Assembly (NCBI GenBank): GCA_030609245.1
Contig: JAUWCP010000044.1
Span: 1 to 13,678, forward strand
Length of the DNA stretch: 13,678 bases
Direction: 5' to 3'
DNA from: Hyphomicrobium sp.
GTDB lineage: Bacteria > Pseudomonadota > Alphaproteobacteria > Rhizobiales > Hyphomicrobiaceae
Positions 1 through 6,757 of the stretch are shown here, one piece after another; the first letter of the stretch is position 1, and each line of letters begins with the position of its first letter. The notes under the pieces were generated by a model, which saw nothing but the letters and a program-made list of their open reading frames with translations, had not been told where the DNA came from and did no database searches. Made by a program: the position numbers and the translations under genes.

Positions 1-543
1 GGCGCGTCACGAACGCCAACTGTTGCCGGCCAACACGTCCTCGATGCGGAATATTTCCAGCGTATCGACGCGCTCAATTTCACTATGGCGCACGATGATG
101 GACACCTGCCCGACGACCTTAATGAGGCCGACATCATCATCCTTGGCATTTCGCGCGCATCCAAGACGCCGACCAGCATCTACTTGGCCCAACGCGGCTA
201 TAAGACCGCCAACGTGCCGCTGATACCCTCGGTCCCATTACCCGAACAACTGACAAAGCCGCACTCAGCCTTCATCGTTTGTCTTGTGGCCAGCGCTGAT
301 CGCATTGCAGAGATTCGCCGTCACCGCGCGATGCTTTTATCGGACCGTGATCTGGACGACTACACGGATCGCGATCGTATCACTGTTGAAATTGCCCACA
401 CGCGGCGCATCTGCGCTAAGTACCGCTGGCCGGTGATTGATGTAACGCGCCGCTCGATCGAAGAATCTGCGGCAACGATCATAAAGCTCTTGCATGATCA
501 ACGCGCACAAGAGGCCGAGGCCGTACATGGTAGCGACGGATAG
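1..543 (+). CDS. ppsR: Pyruvate, phosphate dikinase / PEP synthase regulatory protein (DUF299), 5'-truncated by the window edge
   Basis: Bifunctional serine/threonine kinase-pyrophosphorylase family that switches PPDK or PEP synthase off and on by ADP-dependent phosphorylation and Pi-dependent dephosphorylation of a threonine, setting flux between pyruvate and PEP in the cytosol. The reading frame is open from base 1, so the N-terminus lies outside the window; 180 residues are visible. Family hallmarks are seen in order: EYFQRIDALNF, the acidic HDDGHLPDDL, EADIIILGISRASKTPTS (the glycine-rich nucleotide-binding motif), then YLAQRGYKTANVPLIP. The C-terminal part includes DVTRRSIEESAATII, as usual. 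An internal ATG at base 85 would cut off conserved residues and is not the start. The stop overlaps the start of maf by 17 bases, suggesting one transcript. Which enzyme it controls, PPDK or PEP synthase, cannot be told from this window. Confidence 0.93.
   Translation, partial: GASRTPTVAGQHVLDAEYFQRIDALNFTMAHDDGHLPDDLNEADIIILGISRASKTPTSIYLAQRGYKTANVPLIPSVPLPEQLTKPHSAFIVCLVASADRIAEIRRHRAMLLSDRDLDDYTDRDRITVEIAHTRRICAKYRWPVIDVTRRSIEESAATIIKLLHDQRAQEAEAVHGSDG
517..520 (+). promoter_or_regulatory. Ribosome binding site choosing the maf start
   Basis: GAGG lies six bases before the ATG at 527. The earlier in-frame ATG at 494 has no purine-rich sequence before it, so 527 is the better start for maf. 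The site sits inside the last codons of ppsR, consistent with coupled translation. Confidence 0.55.
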
Positions 544-1147
544 ATCACGCGAAATTGTACTTGCCTCGGCAAGCCGGGCGCGTCGTGAAATGTTGGCGGC
601 GGCCGGCGTCCCGTTCACGGTCGACCCGGCGGATCTCGACGAGCTTGCCTTACGCAATGCCCTGCTGGCGGAGAAAAAGTCGGTTGCGCCCGCGCATATT
701 GCGGAGGCCCTTGCGCGCGCAAAGGCCGAGGATGTGAGCGGCAGGCATGGCGGCTCGCTCGTCGTTGCAGGTGATCAAGTGTTGGCCTTCGGTCCGGAAT
801 TGCTGACCAAGGCAAAAGATCAAGCGGCCGCACGCGCGACGTTGTTGAAACTACGCGGGCGTGAGCACGAGCTCCATTCGGCGGTGGCATTTGCCGAAGA
901 TGGTCACGTCATATGGTCACGCGTAGAAACCGCGCGGCTATTTATGCGTGATTTCTCGGACGCTTTTCTCGATGATTACCTGGTGCGCGCAGGCGACCGC
1001 ATTTGCCAATCGGTTGGCGCCTATGAGCTGGAAGGCCTAGGGGTGCAGTTATTTGAGCGCTTAGAAGGCGACTATTTCACGGTTCTTGGTCTGCCACTTT
1101 TGCCAGTACTCGAAGAACTACGGGCGCGAGGCGTCATTGCTCAATGA
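527..1147 (+). CDS. maf: Maf/YceF-family nucleoside triphosphate pyrophosphatase
   Basis: Hydrolyses non-canonical or modified nucleoside triphosphates to the monophosphate and pyrophosphate in the cytosol (house-cleaning). The 206-residue length is normal. Visible motifs: substrate-loop LASASRARREML at residues 12-23, the GDQVLA block with the likely catalytic Asp at residue 83, and SVGAYELEGLG (162-172) followed by the LFERLEGDYFTVLGLPLLP block. The GDQ motif resembles the YceF subgroup (7-methyl-GTP preferring) more than the ADTVV motif of the dTTP/UTP-acting YhdE subgroup; that substrate call is inference. The stop overlaps the aroE start as ATGA, and the 5' end lies within ppsR, so it is probably co-transcribed with both. 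An upstream ATG at 494 would add 11 residues unlike the family N-terminus. Confidence 0.92.
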   Translation: MVATDRSREIVLASASRARREMLAAAGVPFTVDPADLDELALRNALLAEKKSVAPAHIAEALARAKAEDVSGRHGGSLVVAGDQVLAFGPELLTKAKDQAAARATLLKLRGREHELHSAVAFAEDGHVIWSRVETARLFMRDFSDAFLDDYLVRAGDRICQSVGAYELEGLGVQLFERLEGDYFTVLGLPLLPVLEELRARGVIAQ

Positions 1148-1974
1148 AACACGCTTGCGTCATAGGCTGGCCCGTGGAGCATTCCCGCTCGCCCTTGCTG
1201 CATGGCTACTGGCTCAAGAAGTATGGAATCGATGGCACCTACACAAAGCGGGCTGTTGCACCCGAAGCGGTTGCCGACTTCTTGCGGTCGCTTCGTGCCA
1301 ATGGCTACGTCGGATGCAACGTGACGGTGCCCCACAAGGCAGCCGCATTCTCTGCCGCCGACGAAAGAGAAGATTCTGCGAAAGCGGTTTCGGCAGCCAA
1401 TACGCTTTGGTTGTCTGATGGCAAACTCGTTGCCGCCAATACTGATACCTACGGATATATGACCAATCTCAGCCAGCAGGCTCCTGGATGGGATCGGCGC
1501 GATGCGCCAGTTTCCATTCTTGGCGCGGGCGGCGCGGCGCGGGCGATTGTATTCGGATTTCTCGACGCAGGTGTGAGTGAGATCCGCGTCTTTAATCGCA
1601 CGCGCGCCCGGGCCGAGACGTTAGCGCAGCAGTTGGGGTCGTGCGTAAAGGTGCTCGATTGGTCGGAGCGCGAAGCAGGCTCGCGCGACTCCGCCGTGCT
1701 CGTCAACACGACGACCATCGGCATGAATGGTGTCGGCACGCTCGACTTCGATTTGGCGGGTTTCGATCCTGAATGCGTTGTGTCCGATATCGTCTATGTG
1801 CCGTTAGAGACGGAGCTGCTGCGCAAGGCAAAGTCCCAAGGCCTGCGTACAGTCGATGGCTTGGGGATGCTTTTGCATCAGGGCGTACCTGGTTTTGAGA
1901 AATGGTTTGGCGTACGCCCTGAGGTGACGGACGAGCTGAGAAACCTCATTGTTGGCGACATCGAGGGAGGCTAA
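1144..1974 (+). CDS. aroE: Shikimate dehydrogenase (NADP+)
   Basis: Reduces 3-dehydroshikimate to shikimate in the pathway to chorismate and aromatic amino acids; cytosolic. At 276 residues it is full length. N-terminal substrate domain: GWPVEHSRSP at 8-17, NVTVPHK with catalytic Lys65, and NTDTYG with catalytic Asp101, matching the Lys/Asp pair of the family. Rossmann domain: GAGGAAR at 127-133, then NRT at 151-153, the basic patch typical of NADP preference. The later VNTTTIGM and DGLGMLLHQGVPGFEKWFG blocks complete the fold. The start ATG overlaps the maf stop by four bases and the stop overlaps the coaE start by one, so expression is probably translationally coupled. An 11-bp inverted repeat lies in its 3' end (see the repeat at 1878-1922). 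Confidence 0.97.
   Translation: MKHACVIGWPVEHSRSPLLHGYWLKKYGIDGTYTKRAVAPEAVADFLRSLRANGYVGCNVTVPHKAAAFSAADEREDSAKAVSAANTLWLSDGKLVAANTDTYGYMTNLSQQAPGWDRRDAPVSILGAGGAARAIVFGFLDAGVSEIRVFNRTRARAETLAQQLGSCVKVLDWSEREAGSRDSAVLVNTTTIGMNGVGTLDFDLAGFDPECVVSDIVYVPLETELLRKAKSQGLRTVDGLGMLLHQGVPGFEKWFGVRPEVTDELRNLIVGDIEGG
1878..1922. repeat. Perfect 11-bp inverted repeat inside the aroE 3' end
   Basis: TCAGGGCGTAC at 1878-1888 is exactly complementary to GTACGCCCTGA at 1912-1922, separated by 23 bases. As RNA it could form an 11-bp stem about 50 bases before the coaE start. It encodes conserved aroE residues (around QGVPGFEKWFG), so part of it is protein-constrained. There is no U-tract, so it is not a classical terminator. 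Confidence 0.6.
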
Positions 1975-2588
1975 TGCTTATCATTGGCCTCACTGGATCC
2001 CTCGGTATGGGCAAATCGACAGCGGCAGTGCATTTGCGAAGCCGGGGGTTGCCCGTTTTTGATGCCGACGCCGCGGTGCACGCGCTGTATGAAGGTGCCG
2101 CCGTTCCACTCATCGAGAAAGAATTTCCGGGCACGACGTCGCAGGGCAAAGTTGATCGCAGCAAGCTCGGTATGGCCGTGATGACCAATCCGGAGCGCTT
2201 AGCGGTACTCGAGGCTGTCGTGCATCCTCTGGTGCGCGAGGCAGAGCGTAGGTTCCTGCAAGAAGAAGCGGCGCGCGGTGTGCGCATGGCCGTGCTTGAG
2301 ATCCCATTACTGTTCGAGACCGGCGCCGACGCGAAGGTCGACACAACCATCGTTGTGAGTGCACCACCCGAGCTGCAACGCCAACGCCTTATGAAACGGC
2401 CTGGCATGACCCGTGAAAAGCTCGGAAGCCTGCTGGCACGTCAGATGCCAGACGCGGAGAAGCGCGCGCGCGCCGACTTCGTTGTGGACACAAGCGGCGA
2501 AATTGCCGCCAGCCGCGCCGCACTTGATACTATTATTGCGAATCTGGAACACCGTGACGCCCGCGCGTTTATTGAATTCTGGGCTTGA
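1974..2588 (+). CDS. coaE: Dephospho-CoA kinase
   Basis: Catalyses the last step of coenzyme A synthesis, ATP-dependent phosphorylation of the 3'-hydroxyl of dephospho-CoA, in the cytosol. The 204-residue protein is of family length. P-loop GSLGMGKST spans residues 8-16; FDADAAVH (29-36) carries the conserved Asp pair; VVHPLV (82-87) and EIPLLFETG follow, then the lid-like region around QRQRLMKRPGMTREK and the C-terminal KRARADFVVDTSG block. The start is fixed by the TAATG overlap with aroE and by a purine-rich GGGAGG just before it (1965-1970). A Glu stands at position 109, where many homologues have Asp before IPLLFE; I read this as ordinary variation. dnaQ begins 33 bases downstream. Confidence 0.96.
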   Translation: MLIIGLTGSLGMGKSTAAVHLRSRGLPVFDADAAVHALYEGAAVPLIEKEFPGTTSQGKVDRSKLGMAVMTNPERLAVLEAVVHPLVREAERRFLQEEAARGVRMAVLEIPLLFETGADAKVDTTIVVSAPPELQRQRLMKRPGMTREKLGSLLARQMPDAEKRARADFVVDTSGEIAASRAALDTIIANLEHRDARAFIEFWA

Positions 2589-2610
2589 GTGCCATCTGAC
2601 GCATCTGGGA

Positions 2611-2615
2611 AAAGG
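2611..2615 (+). promoter_or_regulatory. Ribosome binding site for dnaQ
   Basis: AAAGG ends six bases before the ATG at 2622. It favours this start over the in-frame GTG at 2589, which directly follows the coaE stop and would add 11 residues with no match to the family. Confidence 0.5.
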
Positions 2616-2621
2616 CGGGCC

Positions 2622-3335
2622 ATGCGCGAAATCATTCTCGACACCGAGACGACAGGGCTCGACCCAAAGAGCGGTGACCGGCTGATTGAGGTCGGCTGTG
2701 TCGAGCTCTTGAACCGCATTCCTACCGGGCGCGAGTTTCATCGTTACATCAATCCCGAGCGCGACGTGCCGGCCGAAGCTGTCGCCGTGCATGGCCTGTC
2801 GGGCACATTCCTGGAAGACAAGCCGCTCTTTGCTCATGTTGCCGAGGAATTCCTCGACTTCATCGGCGAAGACTCGCTCGTCATCCACAACGCGAGCTTC
2901 GACATCGGTTTCTTAAACGCCGAGTTGGGGCGAATCTCGCTTCCCGCGATCACCATGGACCGTGTGACCTGCACGTTACAGCTCGCGCGGCGCCGGCATC
3001 CGGCGGGTCCCAATAGCCTAGATGCGCTGTGCAAGCGATACGGCATCGACAATTCAAAGCGCACAAAGCATGGCGCGCTCAAGGACTCCCTCCTGCTCGC
3101 GGAAGTTTACATCGAGCTGCTTGGTGTGCGTCAGGCCGCACTGGGTTTGGCTGTGGGTGCCGCGGGCGAATCTGAGATGGGGGCGGCTCGCAGGCGCAGG
3201 GTCAAGCAACGGTCCACGCCGCTTGAGTCTCGATTGACCGCCGAAGCCGAGGCTGAGCATCGCGCATTCGTCGAGACGCTGGGTGCCAATGCATTGTGGC
3301 CCCGTTACCTGGGGGCAGGCATCCGGCGCGGATAG
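2622..3335 (+). CDS. dnaQ: DNA polymerase III epsilon subunit (3'-5' proofreading exonuclease)
   Basis: Removes misincorporated nucleotides as the proofreading subunit of the replicative polymerase core. DEDDh exonuclease motifs are complete: Exo I LDTETTG with Asp7 and Glu9, Exo II HNASFDIGF with Asp94, and Exo III with His150 and Asp155 (KHGALKDSLLLAE). The 237-residue length is normal. After the exonuclease domain, RQAALGL near residues 170-176 resembles the beta-clamp binding motif (Q-x-x-L-x-L) found at this place in epsilon subunits, followed by a basic stretch RRRRVK and a C-terminal tail that would contact the alpha subunit; the last two are inference. It ends the plus-strand operon and converges on secB with only 19 bases between stops. 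Confidence 0.96.
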   Translation: MREIILDTETTGLDPKSGDRLIEVGCVELLNRIPTGREFHRYINPERDVPAEAVAVHGLSGTFLEDKPLFAHVAEEFLDFIGEDSLVIHNASFDIGFLNAELGRISLPAITMDRVTCTLQLARRRHPAGPNSLDALCKRYGIDNSKRTKHGALKDSLLLAEVYIELLGVRQAALGLAVGAAGESEMGAARRRRVKQRSTPLESRLTAEAEAEHRAFVETLGANALWPRYLGAGIRRG

Positions 3336-3354
3336 CAAACATAATCGTCGGCGA

Positions 3355-3867
3355 TCAGTTCTTGGGCGCGCTTCCACTTTGTTGTGCCGCCAGCTCCTGC
3401 TGCCGGCGCATGAACAGCGTGGCGAAGTCGATGGGGTCCAACAAAAGCGGCGGAAATCCGCCTTCGCGCGAGATATCGGCCACGATACGGCGCAGGAAGG
3501 GAAACAGGATCGACGGACAGTTGATCAGCAAAAACGGCTGTAGCGATTGCTGAGGCACGTTCTTGAGCTTGAAGAGGCCAGCGTAAACGAGCTCAAGCTC
3601 ATAGATGACGCCGTGCTTATTGGTTGCCTGGGCGTTGAAGTCGATCGCGCTTTCATACAGATCGGTGCCCGCACTGTTTGAGCTCACGTTCACTGTGATC
3701 TTGATGTTGGGGTTGTCACCCGGCTCGCTGAGAAGCTTGGTGATATTCGGATTTTCGAAGGAGAGATCCTTAATGTACTGACCAACGACTTGCACTTGGG
3801 CGGGCTGAGCGTCTTCCTTTGTTTGCTTAGCCAACTTGCCGTTTGTTTCTTTTCCGTCGGTTGCCAT
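3355..3867 (-). CDS. secB: Protein-export chaperone SecB
   Basis: Tetrameric cytosolic chaperone that holds preproteins unfolded and hands them to SecA for Sec export. 170 residues from the ATG at 3867. The SecB fold begins at YIKDLSFENPN (31-41) and continues through NIKITVNVSS, ESAIDFNAQA, GVIYELELVYAGLF, the LINCPSILFPFLRRIVAD core and the C-terminal GGFPPLLLDPIDFATLF block, all typical of alphaproteobacterial SecB. The roughly 25-residue polar N-terminal extension is common in the group. A GTG at 3903 would add 12 residues that match nothing, so the ATG is preferred, although its Shine-Dalgarno is weak. It lies 85 bases downstream of fxsA on the same strand and may be co-transcribed with it. 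Confidence 0.96.
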   Translation of the reverse strand: MATDGKETNGKLAKQTKEDAQPAQVQVVGQYIKDLSFENPNITKLLSEPGDNPNIKITVNVSSNSAGTDLYESAIDFNAQATNKHGVIYELELVYAGLFKLKNVPQQSLQPFLLINCPSILFPFLRRIVADISREGGFPPLLLDPIDFATLFMRRQQELAAQQSGSAPKN

Positions 3868-3952
3868 TGAAAATGATCCGTAACATTGGGGCGCGATTCG
3901 CACTCACTAACACGCCGAAGCGGTCTTTCGCCATGCCTGCGTCTGGCAGTGC

Positions 3953-4432
3953 CTACTCGTTTTTCTCCGGCTTACGCGGAGTGTCATTCAAACGTTCGTA
4001 AGTGCCTTCGATGATCACGGTGCGTCGCTCTGCCCGCTTTGCTTGCGAGCCTGTCCCGTCAGACGTGGCAAAAAGACCCGAGGTGGCCCAGTTAATCGCT
4101 CTCCGGCGTACCGGCGGGACGAGCAGCAACAGGCCCGCCGCGTCGGTTAACAAACCAGGAATCATCAGTAGGAAGCCGGCCAAGATAACGACGAAGCTGT
4201 CAAAAACCGGCCCAATCGGTGGTTTGCCTTCGTTCATGGCCGCAAAAGCACGGCTTACCATGGAAAGGCCTTGCTGACGTATGACGATTATGCCCAGCAC
4301 GGCCGCGGCAATGAGGATCATGATCGTGGGCCAGACACCAATCGTTTGCCCAACTCTGATAAGAAGTGCGATCTCGAGGAGCGGAAACGCGATGAAGACC
4401 AGTAGTAGGGCGAAGCGCATAGAGGACAGCAT
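3953..4432 (-). CDS. fxsA: FxsA-family inner-membrane protein
   Basis: Small polytopic membrane protein of the FxsA family (E. coli FxsA overproduction relieves F-plasmid-dependent exclusion of phage T7); its molecular role is not known. 159 residues. Hydrophobic segments lie at about 6-26 (with PLLEIALLIRVG), 32-53 (TIMILIAAAVLGIIVIRQQG) and 78-105, the last holding the family signature MIPGLLTDAAGLLLLVPPVR. A hydrophilic C-terminal tail of about 50 residues follows, probably cytoplasmic. Start choice is uncertain: ATG at 4432 or at 4420 (four codons in, giving MRFALLL, closer to the usual family N-terminus); neither has a clear Shine-Dalgarno. It is divergent from the Tim44-like gene and upstream of secB. 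Confidence 0.92.
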   Translation of the reverse strand: MLSSMRFALLLVFIAFPLLEIALLIRVGQTIGVWPTIMILIAAAVLGIIVIRQQGLSMVSRAFAAMNEGKPPIGPVFDSFVVILAGFLLMIPGLLTDAAGLLLLVPPVRRRAINWATSGLFATSDGTGSQAKRAERRTVIIEGTYERLNDTPRKPEKNE

Positions 4433-4675
4433 AGGGCGTACTCGCGGGTGAATATTAATCGTCTATAATATCAAGGTGCCAATCAGCCCCTCAATCGGGT
4501 TGGCTTTGGGGCGTTTGTGCCGTAATTTGCAAGGTGCGACCACCCTGAGCCCATGATAGCGGATCAGGTCTGAGGCCCATGGTACGCTTTAGAGCTTGGG
4601 CCGCGCCTGCAGCGCGATCATATATGTATCATTAGAATCCAGTCACGCCGTTGATCGCCAGGAAGGCAACCCTCA
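4433..4675. other. Divergent intergenic region between fxsA and the Tim44-like gene
   Basis: This 243-base gap is the longest gene-free stretch in the window. It is more AT-rich near the fxsA end and near 4615-4640 than its surroundings. It contains a candidate minus-strand promoter (4465-4494), a perfect TATAAT on the plus strand at 4464-4469 without a recognisable -35, two interleaved complementary segments at 4478-4512 that could form a pseudoknot, and an imperfect direct repeat TGAG(G)CCCATG at 4546-4555 and 4571-4581. No small ORF with a good start and no DnaA box (TTATCCACA) was seen. Confidence 0.7.
4465..4494 (-). promoter_or_regulatory. Candidate sigma-70-type promoter for fxsA-secB
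   Basis: On the minus strand TTGAGG (4494-4489) and TATTAT (4470-4465) are separated by 18 bases, matching four and five of six consensus positions. Initiation would fall about 25-40 bases before the fxsA start codons. This is consensus matching by eye only. Confidence 0.3.
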
Positions 4676-5419
4676 ATGGAGAAGATTGATTTCTTCACAC
4701 TAATCTCGATCATCGTCGCGGTCGTCGTGGTGTGGAAGCTGAGAAGCGTCTTGGGCAGGCGCACGGGCGATGAGGAGGCCCGCATCGAGCGCTACCGGGC
4801 CCAGCGGCGCCAGGAAGGCGCCCGCACCTCTCCCAGCGACAATGTGGTCACATTGCCGCGCCGCGACCGCGATCACGCCGGGCCTGACGCAGGGCAGGAC
4901 GTAGCCGCGGCCGACGCAGAGGAACGCATTAAGGCGTTTCCTGGCGTTAATGCAGAGGTACGGCGCGGGCTTCTGGAGATCGCCAAACGCGATTCTGCCT
5001 TCGATCCTGAATCCTTCGTACAAGGTGCACGCCAGGCCTACGAGATGATCGTCACGGCGTTTGCCGAGGGGAATCGTAAGCTTCTCAAGGGCCTGCTGAG
5101 CAAAGACGTCTTTGATGGATTCACCCGCGCCATGTCTGACCGCGAGGATCGCGGTGAGCAGATCGATCAGAGCTTCGTTGGCATCAACAAGGCGGATATC
5201 TTGGAATCAGATGTGAAGAGCGGCATCGCCAGCGTCACCATCCGGTTCGTGAGCCAGCTCATTTCAGCAACACGCGATCGTGCCGGCGCCATCATTACGG
5301 GCGACCCGCAACGCATCAAGGAAGTCACCGACATCTGGACCTTCAGCCGCGACATCTCGACGGAGCAGGCCCTCGCCAATCCGAATTGGCGGCTGGTCGA
5401 AACACAGTCTCCCGCTTAG
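4676..5419 (+). CDS. Tim44-like domain inner-membrane protein (TimA-like)
   Basis: Bacterial relative of mitochondrial Tim44, found widely in alphaproteobacteria as a membrane-anchored protein. Its bacterial function is unsettled; a role in handling or assembling inner-membrane or exported proteins is plausible but is inference. 247 residues: an N-terminal membrane segment at about 6-22, then the signature KLRSVLGRRTGDE, a charged and disordered linker (about 35-80), and the Tim44-like domain from about 95 to 243 with SFVQGARQAYEMIVTAFAEG, LLSKDVFDGF and the terminal DIWTFSRDI...NPNWRLVET block. The ATG at 4676 is preceded nine bases upstream by GGAAGG (4661-4666). mltA follows after 57 bases, and the set probably forms an operon with the Smr gene; fxsA and secB are divergent. 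Confidence 0.93.
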   Translation: MEKIDFFTLISIIVAVVVVWKLRSVLGRRTGDEEARIERYRAQRRQEGARTSPSDNVVTLPRRDRDHAGPDAGQDVAAADAEERIKAFPGVNAEVRRGLLEIAKRDSAFDPESFVQGARQAYEMIVTAFAEGNRKLLKGLLSKDVFDGFTRAMSDREDRGEQIDQSFVGINKADILESDVKSGIASVTIRFVSQLISATRDRAGAIITGDPQRIKEVTDIWTFSRDISTEQALANPNWRLVETQSPA

Positions 5420-5462
5420 TCGAGTGTTAGATGCAGGATGGCTCGAGGGGGTGAACGAGCGA

Positions 5463-5468
5463 GGGAGG
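5463..5468 (+). promoter_or_regulatory. Ribosome binding site supporting a TTG start for mltA
   Basis: GGGAGG lies eight bases before the TTG at 5477. With no ATG or GTG start upstream of the signal peptide in this frame, it supports the unusual start codon. Confidence 0.55.
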
Positions 5469-5476
5469 GAACCTAG

Positions 5477-6757
5477 TTGGCTCGTGTTGCGGTTCAATGT
5501 GCGAGATGGCGGCAACTAGCCGCAATCGCGGTTACCGTGGTTGCTTTGGCTGCCACAGTGCCTCTATCGCATGCCGCGCCAGGGGGGAGTTCTTCTCGGT
5601 CCAAAATGGCCATGGGCAAAGTGACATTGAAGCCGGCGACCTTTGCCGATCTCTCGGGCTGGCAAGACGACGACCATCTGGCCGCGTTCAAGACCTTCTT
5701 AAAATCGTGCGATCAGATGGTTGAGGCTCGCGGCGCCACGTCGAAGGGCAGCAAGGCGTCGCTCGCCGCGTTGGTGACGGCCTGCCGCGCGGCCAAAGCA
5801 CTCAAGAATCCGACCAAGGCAACCGCGCGGGCGTTTTTCGAAGCCCAGTTCGTGCCCCATCATGTGGCGCACAAGGCCGGCAACGGTATTCTGACGGGGT
5901 ACTACGAGCCGGTGTTAAAGGGCGCCCGCAAGCCCCACGGTCGCTTTAAAACCCCAATTTATCGCCGCCCGCCCGATCTCGTGAATGTCGTGCCCGAGAC
6001 CAAGCGTGGCGCAACGGGGCACCGTTTTACCCACATGCGCAAGACGGCTTCCGGTCTGGTCCCTTATCCGACACGCGACCGGATCGAGCGCGGTGCGCTG
6101 GCGGGTCAGGGCCTGGAATTGCTTTACCTGGCAGATCCCGTCGACGCGTTTTTCATGCACATCCAGGGATCTGGCCGCATCGATTTGACGAACGGCAAGT
6201 CGATCCGCATTTCATATGATGGCAAGAACGGCCACCCCTATTCGTCGATTGGCAAGTATCTGGTCAGAACGGGCCAATTCCCAGCCGACAAGGTTTCCCT
6301 TCAATCCTTGAGAAAATGGCTACGCGCCGATCGCGCTCGCGGCCAGAAGGTCATGTGGAAGAATGCGTCCTTCATCTTTTTCCGCGAGCTTCGGGGCCCG
6401 GAAGCTGAAGGTGCATTGGGTGCTATGTCCGTCACGCTGACGTCGGGACGGAGTCTAGCCGTGGACACCGCCTATCATACCCTTGGCACCCCAATTTTCG
6501 TTTCCGCGCCCCAATTGAAACAGGCCAGCAAGAAGGGCGGGTTCTCCCGCCTAATGATCGCGCAAGACGTCGGCTCAGCGATTAAGGGACCGGAGCGCGG
6601 CGATATCTACTACGGCTCCGGTGACAAGGCCGGCCGGCTGGCTGGAATCACCAATCACCCCGGCAACTTTTTCGTGCTCCTACCCGACACAACAAAGCAC
6701 GCCGCGCAACCCGGCGAACGCCTTCCATGGACAAAGATCAAGAAGGCCGCGCGCTGA
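5477..6757 (+). CDS. mltA: Membrane-bound lytic transglycosylase A (GH102)
   Basis: Cleaves the MurNAc-GlcNAc bond of peptidoglycan with formation of 1,6-anhydroMurNAc, in the periplasm. 426 residues from a TTG start. N-terminal signal peptide at about 1-34 (RRWRQ-type basic start is CARWRQ, then LAAIAVTVVALAATV, cleavage near SHA-APG). MltA domain with GILTGYYEPVLKG (137-149), then PYPTRDRIERGAL and AFFMHIQGSGRIDL; the 3D domain holds MIAQDVGSAIKGPERGDIYYG with the likely catalytic Asp364 and the conserved Asp376, then NHPGNFFVLLP. Unlike E. coli MltA there is no lipobox cysteine after the hydrophobic core, so it is probably a soluble or otherwise anchored periplasmic protein. The first downstream Met would remove the signal peptide, so TTG is preferred. 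The Smr gene start overlaps its end by 31 bases. Confidence 0.94.
   Translation: MARVAVQCARWRQLAAIAVTVVALAATVPLSHAAPGGSSSRSKMAMGKVTLKPATFADLSGWQDDDHLAAFKTFLKSCDQMVEARGATSKGSKASLAALVTACRAAKALKNPTKATARAFFEAQFVPHHVAHKAGNGILTGYYEPVLKGARKPHGRFKTPIYRRPPDLVNVVPETKRGATGHRFTHMRKTASGLVPYPTRDRIERGALAGQGLELLYLADPVDAFFMHIQGSGRIDLTNGKSIRISYDGKNGHPYSSIGKYLVRTGQFPADKVSLQSLRKWLRADRARGQKVMWKNASFIFFRELRGPEAEGALGAMSVTLTSGRSLAVDTAYHTLGTPIFVSAPQLKQASKKGGFSRLMIAQDVGSAIKGPERGDIYYGSGDKAGRLAGITNHPGNFFVLLPDTTKHAAQPGERLPWTKIKKAAR

Noticed and set aside
494..526. Earlier ATG start for maf
   Set aside because: No Shine-Dalgarno precedes it, and the extra residues do not resemble Maf N-termini; the ATG at 527 has GAGG six bases upstream.
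2461..2473. Alternating GC run in coaE
   Set aside because: A short (GC)n run of this length is expected in GC-rich coding DNA and encodes the conserved KRARAD block.
2307..2888. 193-codon open frame on the minus strand over coaE and dnaQ
   Set aside because: Antisense to both conserved genes, with no recognisable domain and no upstream ribosome binding site of note.
3299..3316. GCCCC / GGGGC hairpin before the dnaQ stop as a terminator
   Set aside because: Five base pairs only, inside the coding region and with no U-tract on either strand.
4433..4675. Chromosome origin in the largest intergenic gap
   Set aside because: The gene neighbourhood is often near the origin in related bacteria, but no TTATCCACA-type DnaA boxes are seen, and only a partial CtrA-like TTAA-N7-TAAT word at 4455-4469.
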